DNA of 64,000 nt from JAAZMI01 sp050948785 (lineage in GTDB: Bacteria; Bacillota; Dethiobacteria; DTU022; UBA8154). Position numbers and translations under genes: made by a program. The DNA is taken from the NCBI GenBank assembly GCA_050948785.1, contig JBMNEM010000002.1, forward strand, positions 124,001-188,000, in the 5' to 3' direction. Positions 1-8,113 of the stretch are shown in pieces. The notes under the pieces are model-generated. The model was not told the origin of the DNA and did no database searches. It saw nothing but the letters and a program-made list of their open reading frames with translations. Position 1 is the stretch's first letter, and each line of letters opens with the position of its first letter.

Positions 1-289
1 GCATCAGCGGGTTTCTGTCAACAGGACTTAAAATGTTGTATTAATTAGACAATTATCTCCAAAAGTCAAAAAGCAAATTCCTCCTTTACTCACATCTCGC
101 ATCTACAAGATCCAACTCGACCGGGACAACAACACAACAACGATAAAAAGGCCTGCTGCACTCTGTCAAAATCAGAATGGTTTTTCCATGGACACCGGAC
201 ATTTTTACTGGTAAACTGTTCCTCAGGTGGGGGTAACCGGCAAATAAGGAGACACTGCCTGGCTTTCCCCGGCAAAATATCTGTAAGGA

Positions 290-1240
290 ATGTGGGAGAA
301 AGGAACGGTAGGGAAGACCATGCAGAAAAAAATTTACCGCGCAGGCGTAGCAGTTAAAAAGTATCTCCCCGTTATTTTTACACTGTTGCTGCTCCTTGTA
401 TTCTGGTCAGGCGGCTGCAGCAGTTCACTTTTTTCCGAACCCGGAGCATCTCCAGGAACAGGAATCTTTCCCGCTGCTGCCACTGATTCCCTGACAGTCC
501 ATTTTATCGATGTCGGGCAGGGGGACGCCATTTTCATCCAGGCACCGGAGAAAAATATCCTCATTGATGGAGGGGAGCGTAACAGCAATGTCGCCGCCTA
601 TCTGCAAGACCTGGGTATTGACTCTCTGGATCTTGTACTCAGCACCCACCCCCATAATGATCATATTGGCGGCCTGCTCGATGTCCTGGAAAACATCCCG
701 GTGCAAGAAGTGATCGATCCCGGGGTAATCCATACCACAAAAACTTTTGAAGATTATTTAACCCTGATCGATGCCCAGGAGATAAAGTTCACCATCGGCC
801 GACCCGGCCTGACCAGGGAGCTGGGGGATGGTATAATCATGCAAATCCTGCATCCTGCTGCACCTTCCGCTTCTCATTTAAATGATGCTTCCCTGATCAC
901 GAAAATCACCTTTGATAAAATCAGCTTTTTATTCACCGGCGATGCCGAGGAAAACAGTGAGGGTCAAATGCTCCGCAGCAACTGCCGACTCCAAAGCACC
1001 ATCCTCAAGATCGGGCACCATGGCAGCAGTTCAAGCACCTCCCCTCCTTTCCTAAAAGCCGTCAACCCGGAGTGTGCCATTATTATGGTTGGTGCGGAAA
1101 ACAAATACGCCCACCCCCATGAAGAAACGCTTCAAACGCTCACTGCAGCAGGAGTGAACATTTACAGGACGGACATCCACGGCACGATCACCATCACGAC
1201 TGACGGCCAGACGTATCATCTCAGCCTGGAAAAGGAATAA
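290..1240 (+). CDS. Secreted ComEC/Rec2-like MBL-fold hydrolase (lipoprotein)
   Basis: The protein has a hydrophobic N-terminus ending in a lipobox (SGGC, Cys43 from the first ATG), so it should be a lipoprotein on the outer face of the membrane. A metallo-beta-lactamase domain follows, with the metal-binding motif HPHNDH at about residues 120-125, an early DVGQGDA motif and a later GHHGSS motif, all typical of the stand-alone ComEC C-terminal-like family. The substrate is unknown; related domains are phosphodiesterases or nucleases. A second ATG at 320 has a GGGAAG element 3 bases upstream and would give a 306-residue protein; the ATG at 290 has its AAGGA almost touching it, so 320 is a serious alternative start. 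The next gene is DUF3006, a common partner of this family. A piece of this gene is repeated at 3418-3492. Confidence 0.85.
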   Translation: MWEKGTVGKTMQKKIYRAGVAVKKYLPVIFTLLLLLVFWSGGCSSSLFSEPGASPGTGIFPAAATDSLTVHFIDVGQGDAIFIQAPEKNILIDGGERNSNVAAYLQDLGIDSLDLVLSTHPHNDHIGGLLDVLENIPVQEVIDPGVIHTTKTFEDYLTLIDAQEIKFTIGRPGLTRELGDGIIMQILHPAAPSASHLNDASLITKITFDKISFLFTGDAEENSEGQMLRSNCRLQSTILKIGHHGSSSSTSPPFLKAVNPECAIIMVGAENKYAHPHEETLQTLTAAGVNIYRTDIHGTITITTDGQTYHLSLEKE

Positions 1241-1341
1241 CACCCAACCTGAACATAGCCGGAACCATAAAAGTTGAATTTCAAAATGAACCCTCCCAAA
1301 CGTATTAAACATCAATGTTCACGCGATCGTTTGCAATAGTT

Positions 1342-1373
1342 TTGACAAATTTGCAAAAAATTTAAGACATAAT
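1342..1373 (+). promoter_or_regulatory. Possible promoter before the DUF3006 gene
   Basis: TTGACA at 1342-1347 is followed by GACATAAT at 1366-1373, giving an 18-base spacer to GACATA. The -10 is weak and the spacing long, so this is only a candidate. The DUF3006 gene begins 130 bases downstream. Confidence 0.3.
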
Positions 1374-1502
1374 TAGGACCTAAAGACCTGGGGGATCTGC
1401 CAGGAAATCAGGTCTCAACTTGAAATGGAAATTCGGGGATTTACTGAAAAATAAAAAGGGCGGGCCTGACAACCATTCGCCACGAAGGAGAAGAATAAAA
1501 AT

Positions 1503-1718
1503 ATGAAAGCTGTAGTAGATCGGTTTGAAGGTGATTATGCCGTCCTGTTGTTTGGAGCAAAGGAAATCAAGGTTGATTTCCCCAGGGAACTGTTACCTGA
1601 AGAAGTTAAAGAAGGAACCTGGCTAAAAATAACGTTGGCCATAGATGAAAAAGGAACCGCCCAACAGGAGAAAAAAATCTCCGGGCTGCTGGATAAACTG
1701 CAGAAAAAAAACAAATAA
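1503..1718 (+). CDS. DUF3006 domain protein
   Basis: This 71-residue protein begins MKAVVDRFEGDYAVLLFG, the characteristic start of DUF3006: a small beta-rich domain with an acidic middle and a Lys-rich tail. The start ATG has a good GAAGGAG ribosome binding site. The function of the family is not known, but DUF3006 genes very often sit directly beside ComEC-like metallo-hydrolases as here, so a joint role with the 290-1240 protein is a reasonable inference. It has no signal peptide or membrane segment. Confidence 0.85.
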   Translation: MKAVVDRFEGDYAVLLFGAKEIKVDFPRELLPEEVKEGTWLKITLAIDEKGTAQQEKKISGLLDKLQKKNK

Positions 1719-1740
1719 ACCCCCTCCAAGCCAAAAAATT

Positions 1741-1770
1741 CACCAGCCACAAGAACCGTTCCCGCGGTTG
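1741..1770. repeat. Palindromic repeat copy, degenerate
   Basis: CACCAGCCACAAGAACCG is followed by TTCCCGCGGTTG. This is a diverged copy of the dispersed GC-rich palindrome seen at 3792-3840, 13050-13226, 13774-13815, 18440-18506, 19709-19741 and 19822-19850. Confidence 0.7.
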
Positions 1771-1938
1771 TTCAGCCCGGGGGCTCGGAGGTTGTGGCCG
1801 TAGCTCACGTTTTTGACAAAATTCGGGGGCTGTCGGGTATCCTAACGCTGTTATCGGCCATAAATCTGAACATAATTTAGGCGCTACCGGGTACCGTTGC
1901 GGAGGGAGAGCTTTGCTCCCCCGGGGCTTGCTCGCTAA

Positions 1939-2166
1939 CTATTTTTTATCGGCTACAGTCAGGTTCCTTACCCTTTCAGATATGCCAAGGTAATCCATAA
2001 GCGCAGCCTGGAATAACTTTGAATAGTTTACACCCTGGGCCTCGGCCATTTCCTTCAACCAGGCAGGTATAGTCAGATTAGTTTTTACAGCCCTGTTGTC
2101 CAAATCATTTCTTACAAGATCAGGGAAAACTGTAATAAGGGATACTAGAAACCCTGCCGCCGTCAC
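1939..2166 (-). pseudogene. hicB-type antitoxin remnant
   Basis: The C-terminal half (from about residue 27, VKTNLTIPAWLKEMAEAQG) matches the ribbon-helix-helix DNA-binding tail of longer HicB antitoxins. The N-terminal half should be a full RNase H-like HicB domain, but only a short FPDL-like piece remains, apparently joined to the tail by an internal deletion. No start codon with a convincing ribosome binding site is visible and no hicA partner lies beside it. It sits just upstream of a complete hicBA pair on the other strand. It could be expressed as a small RHH protein, but a relic is more likely. Confidence 0.6.
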
Positions 2167-2180
2167 CGGCAGGTCTGCTG

Positions 2181-2366
2181 TTGGCGGAAAAAAATAGACG
2201 ACGCCGCCGCGTTTGGAAAGCGGTTAAAATCATCTTAATTTCCATCGCCGTTGTACTTGGATTGCTGGTTGTATTAAATTTCTCAGTTTATAAAAACTAT
2301 TTCGCTGGTACAGAACAAGTAGAACCGATCAACGAACCGGTTAAAATGGAGGAAATTGTTCAATAG
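2181..2366 (+). CDS. Small single-pass membrane protein, unknown
   Basis: This is a 61-residue reading frame from a TTG codon. It has a very basic N-terminus (five Arg in a row after KN), one strong hydrophobic segment at about residues 14-33, and a short acidic outer tail. The arrangement predicts a cytoplasmic N-terminus and external C-terminus. The ribosome binding site before the TTG is poor and the family is not recognised, so expression is uncertain. It lies between the hicB relic and hicBA. Confidence 0.4.
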   Translation: MAEKNRRRRRVWKAVKIILISIAVVLGLLVVLNFSVYKNYFAGTEQVEPINEPVKMEEIVQ

Positions 2367-2422
2367 GGCTACATTGTAAAGGTAATAAGTAGTGGGTTAT
2401 AATATATTAAGAGGTGATTGAA

Positions 2423-2623
2423 ATGAAAAATTACCCCGTAATTATTGAACAGGATGGGAATGGCTACGTCGTATCGTGTCCTGTTTTTAAAGGGTGTTAT
2501 TCCCAAGGGGATACAATAGATGAAGCTTTGAAAAATATAAAGGAAGCAATAGAATTGTGTATTGACGAAGAAGAAAATCCAATTGGCAGTATAATCGTTG
2601 GCAATGTGGTATTAGAGAGATGA
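2423..2623 (+). CDS. hicB: HicB family antitoxin (short form)
   Basis: This 66-residue protein is a minimal HicB domain: a beta strand start (YPVIIEQDGNGYVVSCP), the family motif around GCYSQGDTIDEALKNIKEAI, and no DNA-binding tail. I chose the ATG at 2423 because AGAGGTGA lies five bases before it; an in-frame GTG at 2414 overlaps that site. It should bind and neutralise the HicA toxin encoded immediately downstream; the two frames overlap at ATGA. Antitoxin-first order is less common than hicA-hicB but well known. Without an RHH or HTH domain, autoregulation would need another factor, conceivably the diverged HicB tail at 1939-2166 (speculation). Confidence 0.88.
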   Translation: MKNYPVIIEQDGNGYVVSCPVFKGCYSQGDTIDEALKNIKEAIELCIDEEENPIGSIIVGNVVLER

Positions 2624-2847
2624 CCCCTAAACCACCCATAGTTTCTGGTATGGAATGTATTAAGGCTCTTGGAAAAATCGGGTATGTAGTAGTCAGACAA
2701 AAGGGCAGTCACATGAGGTTAAAGGAAAAGAATGGGAAACTGCCCCCAATAACAGTGCTGGATCACAAAGAAATCCGTCTTGGGTTGCTGAGAAAAATAC
2801 TAAATGATGTGGGCCTTACTATTGAAGATTTCATTCGATTATTGTAG
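2620..2847 (+). CDS. hicA: HicA family mRNA interferase toxin
   Basis: This 75-residue protein is of the YcfA/HicA double-stranded RNA-binding fold. The diagnostic elements are ALGKIGYVVVRQKGSHMRL, with the catalytic His in GSH at about residue 32, and the closing HKEIRLGLLRKIL...VGLTIEDF. HicA toxins cleave mRNA and arrest growth until bound by HicB. The start ATG overlaps the hicB stop (ATGA), so translation is coupled to the antitoxin. A hairpin terminator follows at 2857-2890, making hicBA a closed two-gene unit. Confidence 0.9.
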   Translation: MTPKPPIVSGMECIKALGKIGYVVVRQKGSHMRLKEKNGKLPPITVLDHKEIRLGLLRKILNDVGLTIEDFIRLL

Positions 2848-2856
2848 GGAAATAAT

Positions 2857-2890
2857 ACCCCCTGGCACACTCGGCACAGGGGTTTTATTA
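2857..2890 (+). terminator. Intrinsic terminator after hicBA
   Basis: ACCCCCTG (2857-2864) pairs with CAGGGGT (2877-2883) with one bulged C, followed by TTTATTA. Confidence 0.65.
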
Positions 2891-2976
2891 TGATTATTAG
2901 GACTGCAAACTCCAAATCATCTAGTTTCCAATATCCCCGAACTTATTATATGGTGTTAACATTAGGGAGGAATAAT

Positions 2977-3189
2977 ATGGATATAGCAACAACAGTCATT
3001 GTGTGTTTATTATTGGGATAATCGGGGTCACTTACCTTTTATGGTAATGCGTTCATTCATTATGCTCTAGGAACTTTAGCTGCGGCGATTGTTGGGCTGT
3101 ATTTATTTACGCCAGGCATTACCGGATTAACCCTGAAGCTATCACCTGAAGGAAAAACACTAGGCAGGTTTCTAGGCAGGTTTGTTTAA
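2977..3189 (+). pseudogene. Small membrane protein gene with in-frame stop
   Basis: An ATG at 2977 stands behind a strong TTAGGGAGG site and opens a frame that reads 14 codons, meets TAA at 3019-3021, and then continues in the same frame for another 55 codons to TAA at 3187-3189. The downstream part encodes a hydrophobic stretch (HYALGTLAAAIVGLYLF) and a basic tail. The continuity of frame across the stop suggests one original gene of about 70 codons with a nonsense mutation. UAA is not a selenocysteine or pyrrolysine codon, so recoding is unlikely. The family is not recognised. Confidence 0.5.
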
Positions 3190-3417
3190 TTTGGAGACTT
3201 AATATGTTACTGCCAGGGGTGAGTCGTCTCCAATTCTAACCTGTTATTTTCACCAATTCTGGTCCGATCTTGACAATATGTTGTTTTTAGGGTCATCCTT
3301 AGCAGTATGGACGGTATTTTTTATTTATGCCCTTTTATTAATTTGGTTTTCGATATGAACTGAGTATGCAAAGATCAATACTTTACACCACGGCGTTTAC
3401 AAGTAATTGTCTATATA

Positions 3418-3492
3418 TAATGATCATATTGGCGGCCTACTCAATGTCCTGGAAAACATCCCGGTGCAAGAAGTGATCGATCCCGGGGTGAT
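3418..3492 (+). pseudogene. Duplicated fragment of the MBL hydrolase gene
   Basis: The 75 bases here match 656-730 of the metallo-hydrolase gene with only a handful of substitutions and no gaps, and keep the same reading sense (NDHIGGLL through VIDPGVI). Similarity stops abruptly on both sides. It is a partial duplication or the last trace of a second copy. A GC-rich block with inverted CCCCAGGGG-like elements lies just downstream (about 3505-3550). Confidence 0.85.
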
Positions 3493-3644
3493 TACAGGCC
3501 AGCCAGGGGTATGGTTCCCCCAGGGGAGGTGACAGAGAACCGTCCCCTGCCCCCCCGAAATAATCTCTTGCTATATAGGACACGGTTATATTCAAAAGGG
3601 TTCAGTTTAATTTTACATAATCTTATATTGTAATTGCTCAGGAA

Positions 3645-3786
3645 GGGACAGGGGGACGCTTCTCCCGTCCCGTTGGGGTGCCCCCTTAATGATCTTTATT
3701 GCAGTTCTAAGCTCTTCTTTTTTCCTCTAAAAGAGAAATCGCCCCCTATGCCAGAAAGAAGGACAGGAGAAGCGTCCCCCTGTCCC
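3645..3786. repeat. 142-base element with 26-base terminal inverted repeats
   Basis: Left arm 3645-3670 and right arm 3761-3786 are inverted copies with one mismatch (arm begins GGGACAGGGGGACGCTTCTC). The 90-base interior has no gene. A perfect arm this long would fold strongly in RNA or as a cruciform. It could be a miniature mobile element; no target duplication could be identified by eye. Confidence 0.75.
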
Positions 3787-3791
3787 CCAAG

Positions 3792-3840
3792 CACCAGCCA
3801 CAAGGAGCACCAGCCACAAGGACCGTCCCCGCGGTTGCCC
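3792..3840. repeat. Palindromic repeat, one partial and one full copy
   Basis: CACCAGCCACAAGG occurs twice in tandem, the second continuing into ACCGTCCCCGCGGTTG, the standard form of the dispersed repeat. It abuts the 26-base inverted-repeat element on its right side. Confidence 0.75.
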
Positions 3841-3959
3841 CCGGTTGGCCCGGAAGTTTCCACTTTAGTACAGTAAACCGTATAATTTTTTCTGTTTTGG
3901 GCTATTTTAGAAAAGATGGTAACATTTCGTGTGATCATTTTGACTTTGAGGGTGGTTTC

Positions 3960-5648
3960 TTGTTCTGGAAAAGTTTTTTGGGCAGGCTGCGTTTTAAACG
4001 CCGGGAAAAGCAGGGATTATTGCCGGGAGCAGATAGCAAAATGCAAAACAATTCCCGGCAGGAAAATAACCCGTCCGGCGCTTCCCTCCCCGCTTCCGGC
4101 GCAGTGTTAAGCACAGATCTTGCCGCCAATATCGCTCAGATCACAACTGCTTACGGCGGGAGCGCTGATCTGATCGTACGCGAGATTGAAACGGCCACCT
4201 CTTCCTCCATCAAACTGGCGGTCTTCTTCATTGACGGCCTGGTCGGCGATTACACTGTTGCCGACAATGTAATCGCTCCCCTTTTGACGCCGCCCGTTGA
4301 GCTGCCCGCCAAAAAATTATCCCCCACAACTTTTTTTGAAGCCGCAAAAAAAACTCTCCTGCAAGCAGGAGAAGTAAGTGAAACTTCCGCTTTTGAAGAA
4401 ATCTTTAACGGGCTTTCCAGCGGCAAAACGGCCATCCTTGTCGAAAAAAATAACCGCGCCCTGCTAGCGGGGACACAAGGGTGGAAGGAACGCGGCATTG
4501 AAGAACCGGCTACTGAATCAGTGGTACGGGGCCCACGGGACAGCTTTGCCGAAAGACTGCGCGGTAATACGGCCCTGCTGCGCCTGCGCCTGAAAAGCTC
4601 CCGCCTGCGGATCGAAGAACTACAGATTGGCGAACTGACCAAGACAACGGTTGCCCTGGCCTATATTCAAGGCCTTGCTTCCGAGAAACTGCTGCAAGAA
4701 GTAAAAAAGAGGTTAAAGCGCATCAAGGTGGACGGGATTTTGGAAAGCGGCTACCTGGAGGAGTTCATCGAGGACCAACCTTTATCCCCCTTTCCCCAGC
4801 TGCTGCGGAGCGAACGCCCCGACCGTGTCACGGCCTGCCTGCTGGAAGGAAAAGTGGCCATCTTCACGGATGGCACGCCTTTTGTCCTGCTTGTCCCCGC
4901 TTTCCTTCCGGAATTTTTAACCACACCGGAAGATTACTACGGGCGCTATTTTATCGGTTCCTTCATCCGCCTGATCCGCTACGTTGCTTTTATCCTGTCT
5001 TTAATACTCCCCTCTGTCTATGTGGCGATCATCACTTTCCACCAGGAGATGCTGCCGACACCTTTAATCCTCAGTATCGCCAGCCAGCGGGAAGGAGTCC
5101 CTTTTCCGACCTTTGTGGAAGCCCTTCTTCTGGAGCTAACCTTTGAGATCCTGCGTGAAGCCGGCCTGCGGCTGCCCAAAATTGTCGGCCAGGCTATAAC
5201 CATTGTCGGCGTGATCATTATCGGCCAGGCGGCCGTCCAGGCCGGTCTCGTTTCACAGTTCATGTTGATTGTTGTGGCCCTGACGGCAATCGCTTCTTTT
5301 GCCACACCGGTTTTCAGCCTGGCGATCACCATGCGCTTATTACGCTTTGCACTCCTGTTGCTGGGCTCCGTCCTTGGATTTTTTGGCGTTCTGGCCGGAG
5401 TTTATGCCATCCTCCTCCACCTGGTGTCACTGCGCTCTTTTGGCTTTCCCTACCTCAAACCTCTGGGGCCGGTGCTTGTCTCTGATTTAAAGGATACCTT
5501 CATCAGGGTTCCCCTTTGGGCGATGCGTACCCGTCCACGGTTGGTCGTCCCCGGGGACAGAGTCCGGCAGGCAGAAGGTTTAAAACCGAAACCACCGCAA
5601 CACCCGGAAAGAAAAAAAGTAAAGGAGAAAGGGGAGGAAGACGCTTGA
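3960..5648 (+). CDS. gerKA: GerA-family spore germination protein, A subunit
   Basis: This is the A subunit of a nutrient germinant receptor in the spore inner membrane. The soluble N-terminal region carries the family block GPRDSFAERLRGNTALLR (about residues 190-210) followed by SSRLRIEELQIG; the last third has membrane segments (YVAFILSLILPSVYVAI, then four or five more) and a short basic tail. I prefer the TTG at 3960 because GAGG lies eight bases upstream and the protein then begins with the basic FWKSFLGRLRFKRREK typical of the family; the frame is open back to a TTG at 3897. Its stop overlaps the gerKB start (TTGA). The order A-B-C is the classical ger tricistron, normally transcribed in the forespore by sigma G. 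Confidence 0.92.
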   Translation: MFWKSFLGRLRFKRREKQGLLPGADSKMQNNSRQENNPSGASLPASGAVLSTDLAANIAQITTAYGGSADLIVREIETATSSSIKLAVFFIDGLVGDYTVADNVIAPLLTPPVELPAKKLSPTTFFEAAKKTLLQAGEVSETSAFEEIFNGLSSGKTAILVEKNNRALLAGTQGWKERGIEEPATESVVRGPRDSFAERLRGNTALLRLRLKSSRLRIEELQIGELTKTTVALAYIQGLASEKLLQEVKKRLKRIKVDGILESGYLEEFIEDQPLSPFPQLLRSERPDRVTACLLEGKVAIFTDGTPFVLLVPAFLPEFLTTPEDYYGRYFIGSFIRLIRYVAFILSLILPSVYVAIITFHQEMLPTPLILSIASQREGVPFPTFVEALLLELTFEILREAGLRLPKIVGQAITIVGVIIIGQAAVQAGLVSQFMLIVVALTAIASFATPVFSLAITMRLLRFALLLLGSVLGFFGVLAGVYAILLHLVSLRSFGFPYLKPLGPVLVSDLKDTFIRVPLWAMRTRPRLVVPGDRVRQAEGLKPKPPQHPERKKVKEKGEEDA

Positions 5649-6766
5649 AATCTCTCGAAGGCGGTAAGATCAGCCCCCGGCAGCTATATACCCTTTTGGT
5701 CCTCTCACACCTGGAAACCACCACGTCGATCCTGCCCAGCCTGACAATTGCTTTTGCCGGCCGCGATAGCTGGCTGACCATCATACTGGCTATCCTGGCA
5801 GCTCTGCCTCTTGGCCTCCTGGCCGCCTGGCTCGGAAAGCGCTTCCCCCGGCAAACTCTGATCCAGTACAATCGCATCCTCCTGGGAAAACCGCTCGGAT
5901 TCCTCGCCAGCTTACTCTACATCTGGTTCTTTGTGCATCTCGCCGCGCTGGTTGTCCGGGAATCGGCTGTGGGTTTTAACCTGAGTGTACTGCCCCAAAC
6001 TCCGCCCATCGTGCTTCTCTTTATTTTAGTGCTGCTCGCTGCAGCTACAGCCCGGAGCGGGATTGAAGTCATCGGCCGCCTGGCGGAAAGTAGTTTTGTG
6101 GTCATGATATTTTTTATTTTACTGACCCTTATTTTACCTTTAAATTTTGCCCACCTGGAATACTTGCGGCCGGTTTTGGCCCGGGGAGTTACTCGTGTAT
6201 TTACAACTGCCCTGATTCCCTTAGGGCTGTTAGGTGAACTTATTGCCGCCAATATGGTTCTCCCCTACCTTACAAAGCCGGAAAAAGCAACCCGTACACT
6301 GCTCTACACCGTGCTGACCAGCGGGGTGATCATCCTGCTTTTCACTTTGATAACAATTGCCGTTTTTGGCTCGACCGCGGATAACCTCACTGTGCCACCC
6401 TTCAAACTGGCGCGGATGATCAGCTTAGGAGATTTTTTGGAGCGCATTGAAGTTATCGTCCTGGCTGTCTGGACGATCATAGCTTTAATCAAGACGGCTT
6501 TTTATATGTGGATCGGCATGCTTGGCCCGGCCCAGCTGTTCAACCTCAGAGGCTACCGGGAGCTTGCTTATCCCCTGGGATTAATCATCATCGTTTTAGC
6601 CATCCTGACTTCCGAAAACTTTGCTGAAGCTATCCGTTTTTATACCCCCCATGTTTGGGGTTTTTACTCCGTAAGCCTGGAGGCCGGGCTGCTTTTACTT
6701 TTAACCGGCGCAGTTTTACTACGAGGGAAAAAAAGCAAACACCCGGAGGAGACTCATGAAAATTAA
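5645..6766 (+). CDS. gerKB: GerA-family germinant receptor B subunit (permease-like)
   Basis: This 373-residue integral membrane protein of the APC-superfamily endospore germination permease family is the subunit thought to bind the germinant. It starts KISPRQLYTLLVLSHLETT, and around ten hydrophobic segments can be counted. I chose the TTG at 5645 because it overlaps the gerKA stop (TTGA) and has GGGGAGG upstream; the frame is open further back inside gerKA but that part has no family character. The C-terminal tail is short and charged. Confidence 0.92.
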   Translation: MKSLEGGKISPRQLYTLLVLSHLETTTSILPSLTIAFAGRDSWLTIILAILAALPLGLLAAWLGKRFPRQTLIQYNRILLGKPLGFLASLLYIWFFVHLAALVVRESAVGFNLSVLPQTPPIVLLFILVLLAAATARSGIEVIGRLAESSFVVMIFFILLTLILPLNFAHLEYLRPVLARGVTRVFTTALIPLGLLGELIAANMVLPYLTKPEKATRTLLYTVLTSGVIILLFTLITIAVFGSTADNLTVPPFKLARMISLGDFLERIEVIVLAVWTIIALIKTAFYMWIGMLGPAQLFNLRGYRELAYPLGLIIIVLAILTSENFAEAIRFYTPHVWGFYSVSLEAGLLLLLTGAVLLRGKKSKHPEETHEN

Positions 6767-6791
6767 AGACAGAGGTGAACTACGCCGGTGA
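6756..6791 (+). other. Eleven-codon mini reading frame bridging gerKB and gerKC
   Basis: ATG at 6756, seven bases after a GGAGGAG site inside the end of gerKB, opens MKIKDRGELRR and stops with TGA at 6789-6791, overlapping the GTG start of gerKC (GTGA). It may serve as a coupling peptide that delivers ribosomes to gerKC, or it may mark a lost N-terminus of gerKC after a frameshift. Confidence 0.4.
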
Positions 6792-8098
6792 TATATATTT
6801 TACAGTTTATATCCTGGGACAGCTTTAAATATAAAAAGGGCCGGTCAAAATCTGTGCCCCAATCCTCACCTGCATTCAGGGGCCGGCCCTCAAAGGCCGC
6901 TTTGGCTCTGGCCCTTGTCCTGCTGGTCGCCCTCTTTAGTACCGGCTGCTGGGACAAAAGGGAGATTGAAAACCTTGCTTTTCTCACCGCCTGGGGGATC
7001 GACCGGCAAGAAAACGGCGAAATCCGCGCCTCAGCAGTCATTGTCAAGCCCTTTGCCGTTGCCGGCCCGATGCGCGGGGGCGCAGCCACCCCGGAAAGGC
7101 CCTTCTGGTTAGCCAGCAGTACCGGCCGGACAGTGCTGGAGGCGATGTGCAATTTTGCCACCTTTTCGCCGCGGTTTCTATTCTGTGCCCACAGCCGCTT
7201 TTTAGTTTTCGGCGAAGAGAGCGCCCGGGAGGGAGTAGGTGAAATGCTCGATTTTTTTGAGCGCAACCGGGAACCCCGCCTCACGGCCCATCTTTTAGTT
7301 GTGAAAGGCATGACTGCCGCCGAATTTTTAAAATCAGAATTTGAACTGGTGCCACTGCCGCCGGAAGGCGGCCGGGGAATGCTTCAAGACGCCACAAATC
7401 GCCTGGGCACAGTCGTAGATCTAAACATTAACGACTTTTTAATCATGTTGGAGGAGGAGGGCATCGAACCGGTAGTAGGATGCCTGGAAGTCATTCCCAA
7501 GAGGCCGGCACCGCTGGAAGGCGAACTGAAACGGGAAGAAATCATCCAGAGCCCTGCAGTTTGCGGGGCCGCCGCCTTTAAAGGTGACCGGCTGGTGGGA
7601 TGGCTGAACCCAGCGGAAACAAGAGGCCTGCAGTGGATCCGGGGAAAGGTGAAAAGCACTCCTTTGATTGTGGAAAACCCGGCAGATGCTCCCTACCTGC
7701 TCGGCATCGAGGTGATACGTGCCCGCAGCACAATTATCCCCTCCATATCCGGGGGAAAACCGCGCATACAAATAAAAATTGAACTGGAGGGCAACATTGA
7801 CGACGCCCAGGGTTATTTTGATCCGGAAAAAGATCCGGCCCTGATTAAAAAAATCGAAAACCGCATGGCGGAGGTAGTTGGGAAAGAAATTAAAGCAGTT
7901 TTACACCGCTGCCAGCAGGAGCTCAATACCGATATTTTTGGCTTTGGCGCAACCCTGAACCGTTCGTTCCCGCAGGAGTGGAAACGGTTAAAAAATCGCT
8001 GGGAGACTGAATTTCCCCGGCTGGAAGTATCCCTGGACATCGAAGCCCGTGTCCGGTTATCCGGCCTGATTATCAAATCAATTAAAAAAGCAAGGTAA
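6788..8098 (+). CDS. gerKC: Ger(x)C family germination lipoprotein, C subunit
   Basis: This is the C subunit of the germinant receptor, a lipoprotein. The hydrophobic run ALALALVLLVALFSTGC gives a lipobox with Cys54, followed by WDKREIENLAFLTAWGID, the family signature. The C-terminal domain includes the Ger(x)C beta-rich part (IQIKIELEGNI) and ends with SLDIEARVRLSGL. From the GTG at 6788 the signal peptide is preceded by an unusually long basic stretch of about 35 residues; a later in-frame TTG (in the ALALAL run) would give a normal signal peptide. The GTG overlaps the stop of the mini frame at 6756-6791. Confidence 0.9.
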   Translation: MIYILQFISWDSFKYKKGRSKSVPQSSPAFRGRPSKAALALALVLLVALFSTGCWDKREIENLAFLTAWGIDRQENGEIRASAVIVKPFAVAGPMRGGAATPERPFWLASSTGRTVLEAMCNFATFSPRFLFCAHSRFLVFGEESAREGVGEMLDFFERNREPRLTAHLLVVKGMTAAEFLKSEFELVPLPPEGGRGMLQDATNRLGTVVDLNINDFLIMLEEEGIEPVVGCLEVIPKRPAPLEGELKREEIIQSPAVCGAAAFKGDRLVGWLNPAETRGLQWIRGKVKSTPLIVENPADAPYLLGIEVIRARSTIIPSISGGKPRIQIKIELEGNIDDAQGYFDPEKDPALIKKIENRMAEVVGKEIKAVLHRCQQELNTDIFGFGATLNRSFPQEWKRLKNRWETEFPRLEVSLDIEARVRLSGLIIKSIKKAR

Positions 8099-8113
8099 GC
8101 GGGGGGAAGAGTT

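Noticed and set aside
3019..3021. In-frame stop considered as recoded selenocysteine or pyrrolysine
   Set aside because: The codon is UAA, which is not used for either; only the UGA at 46149-46151 has family support for recoding.
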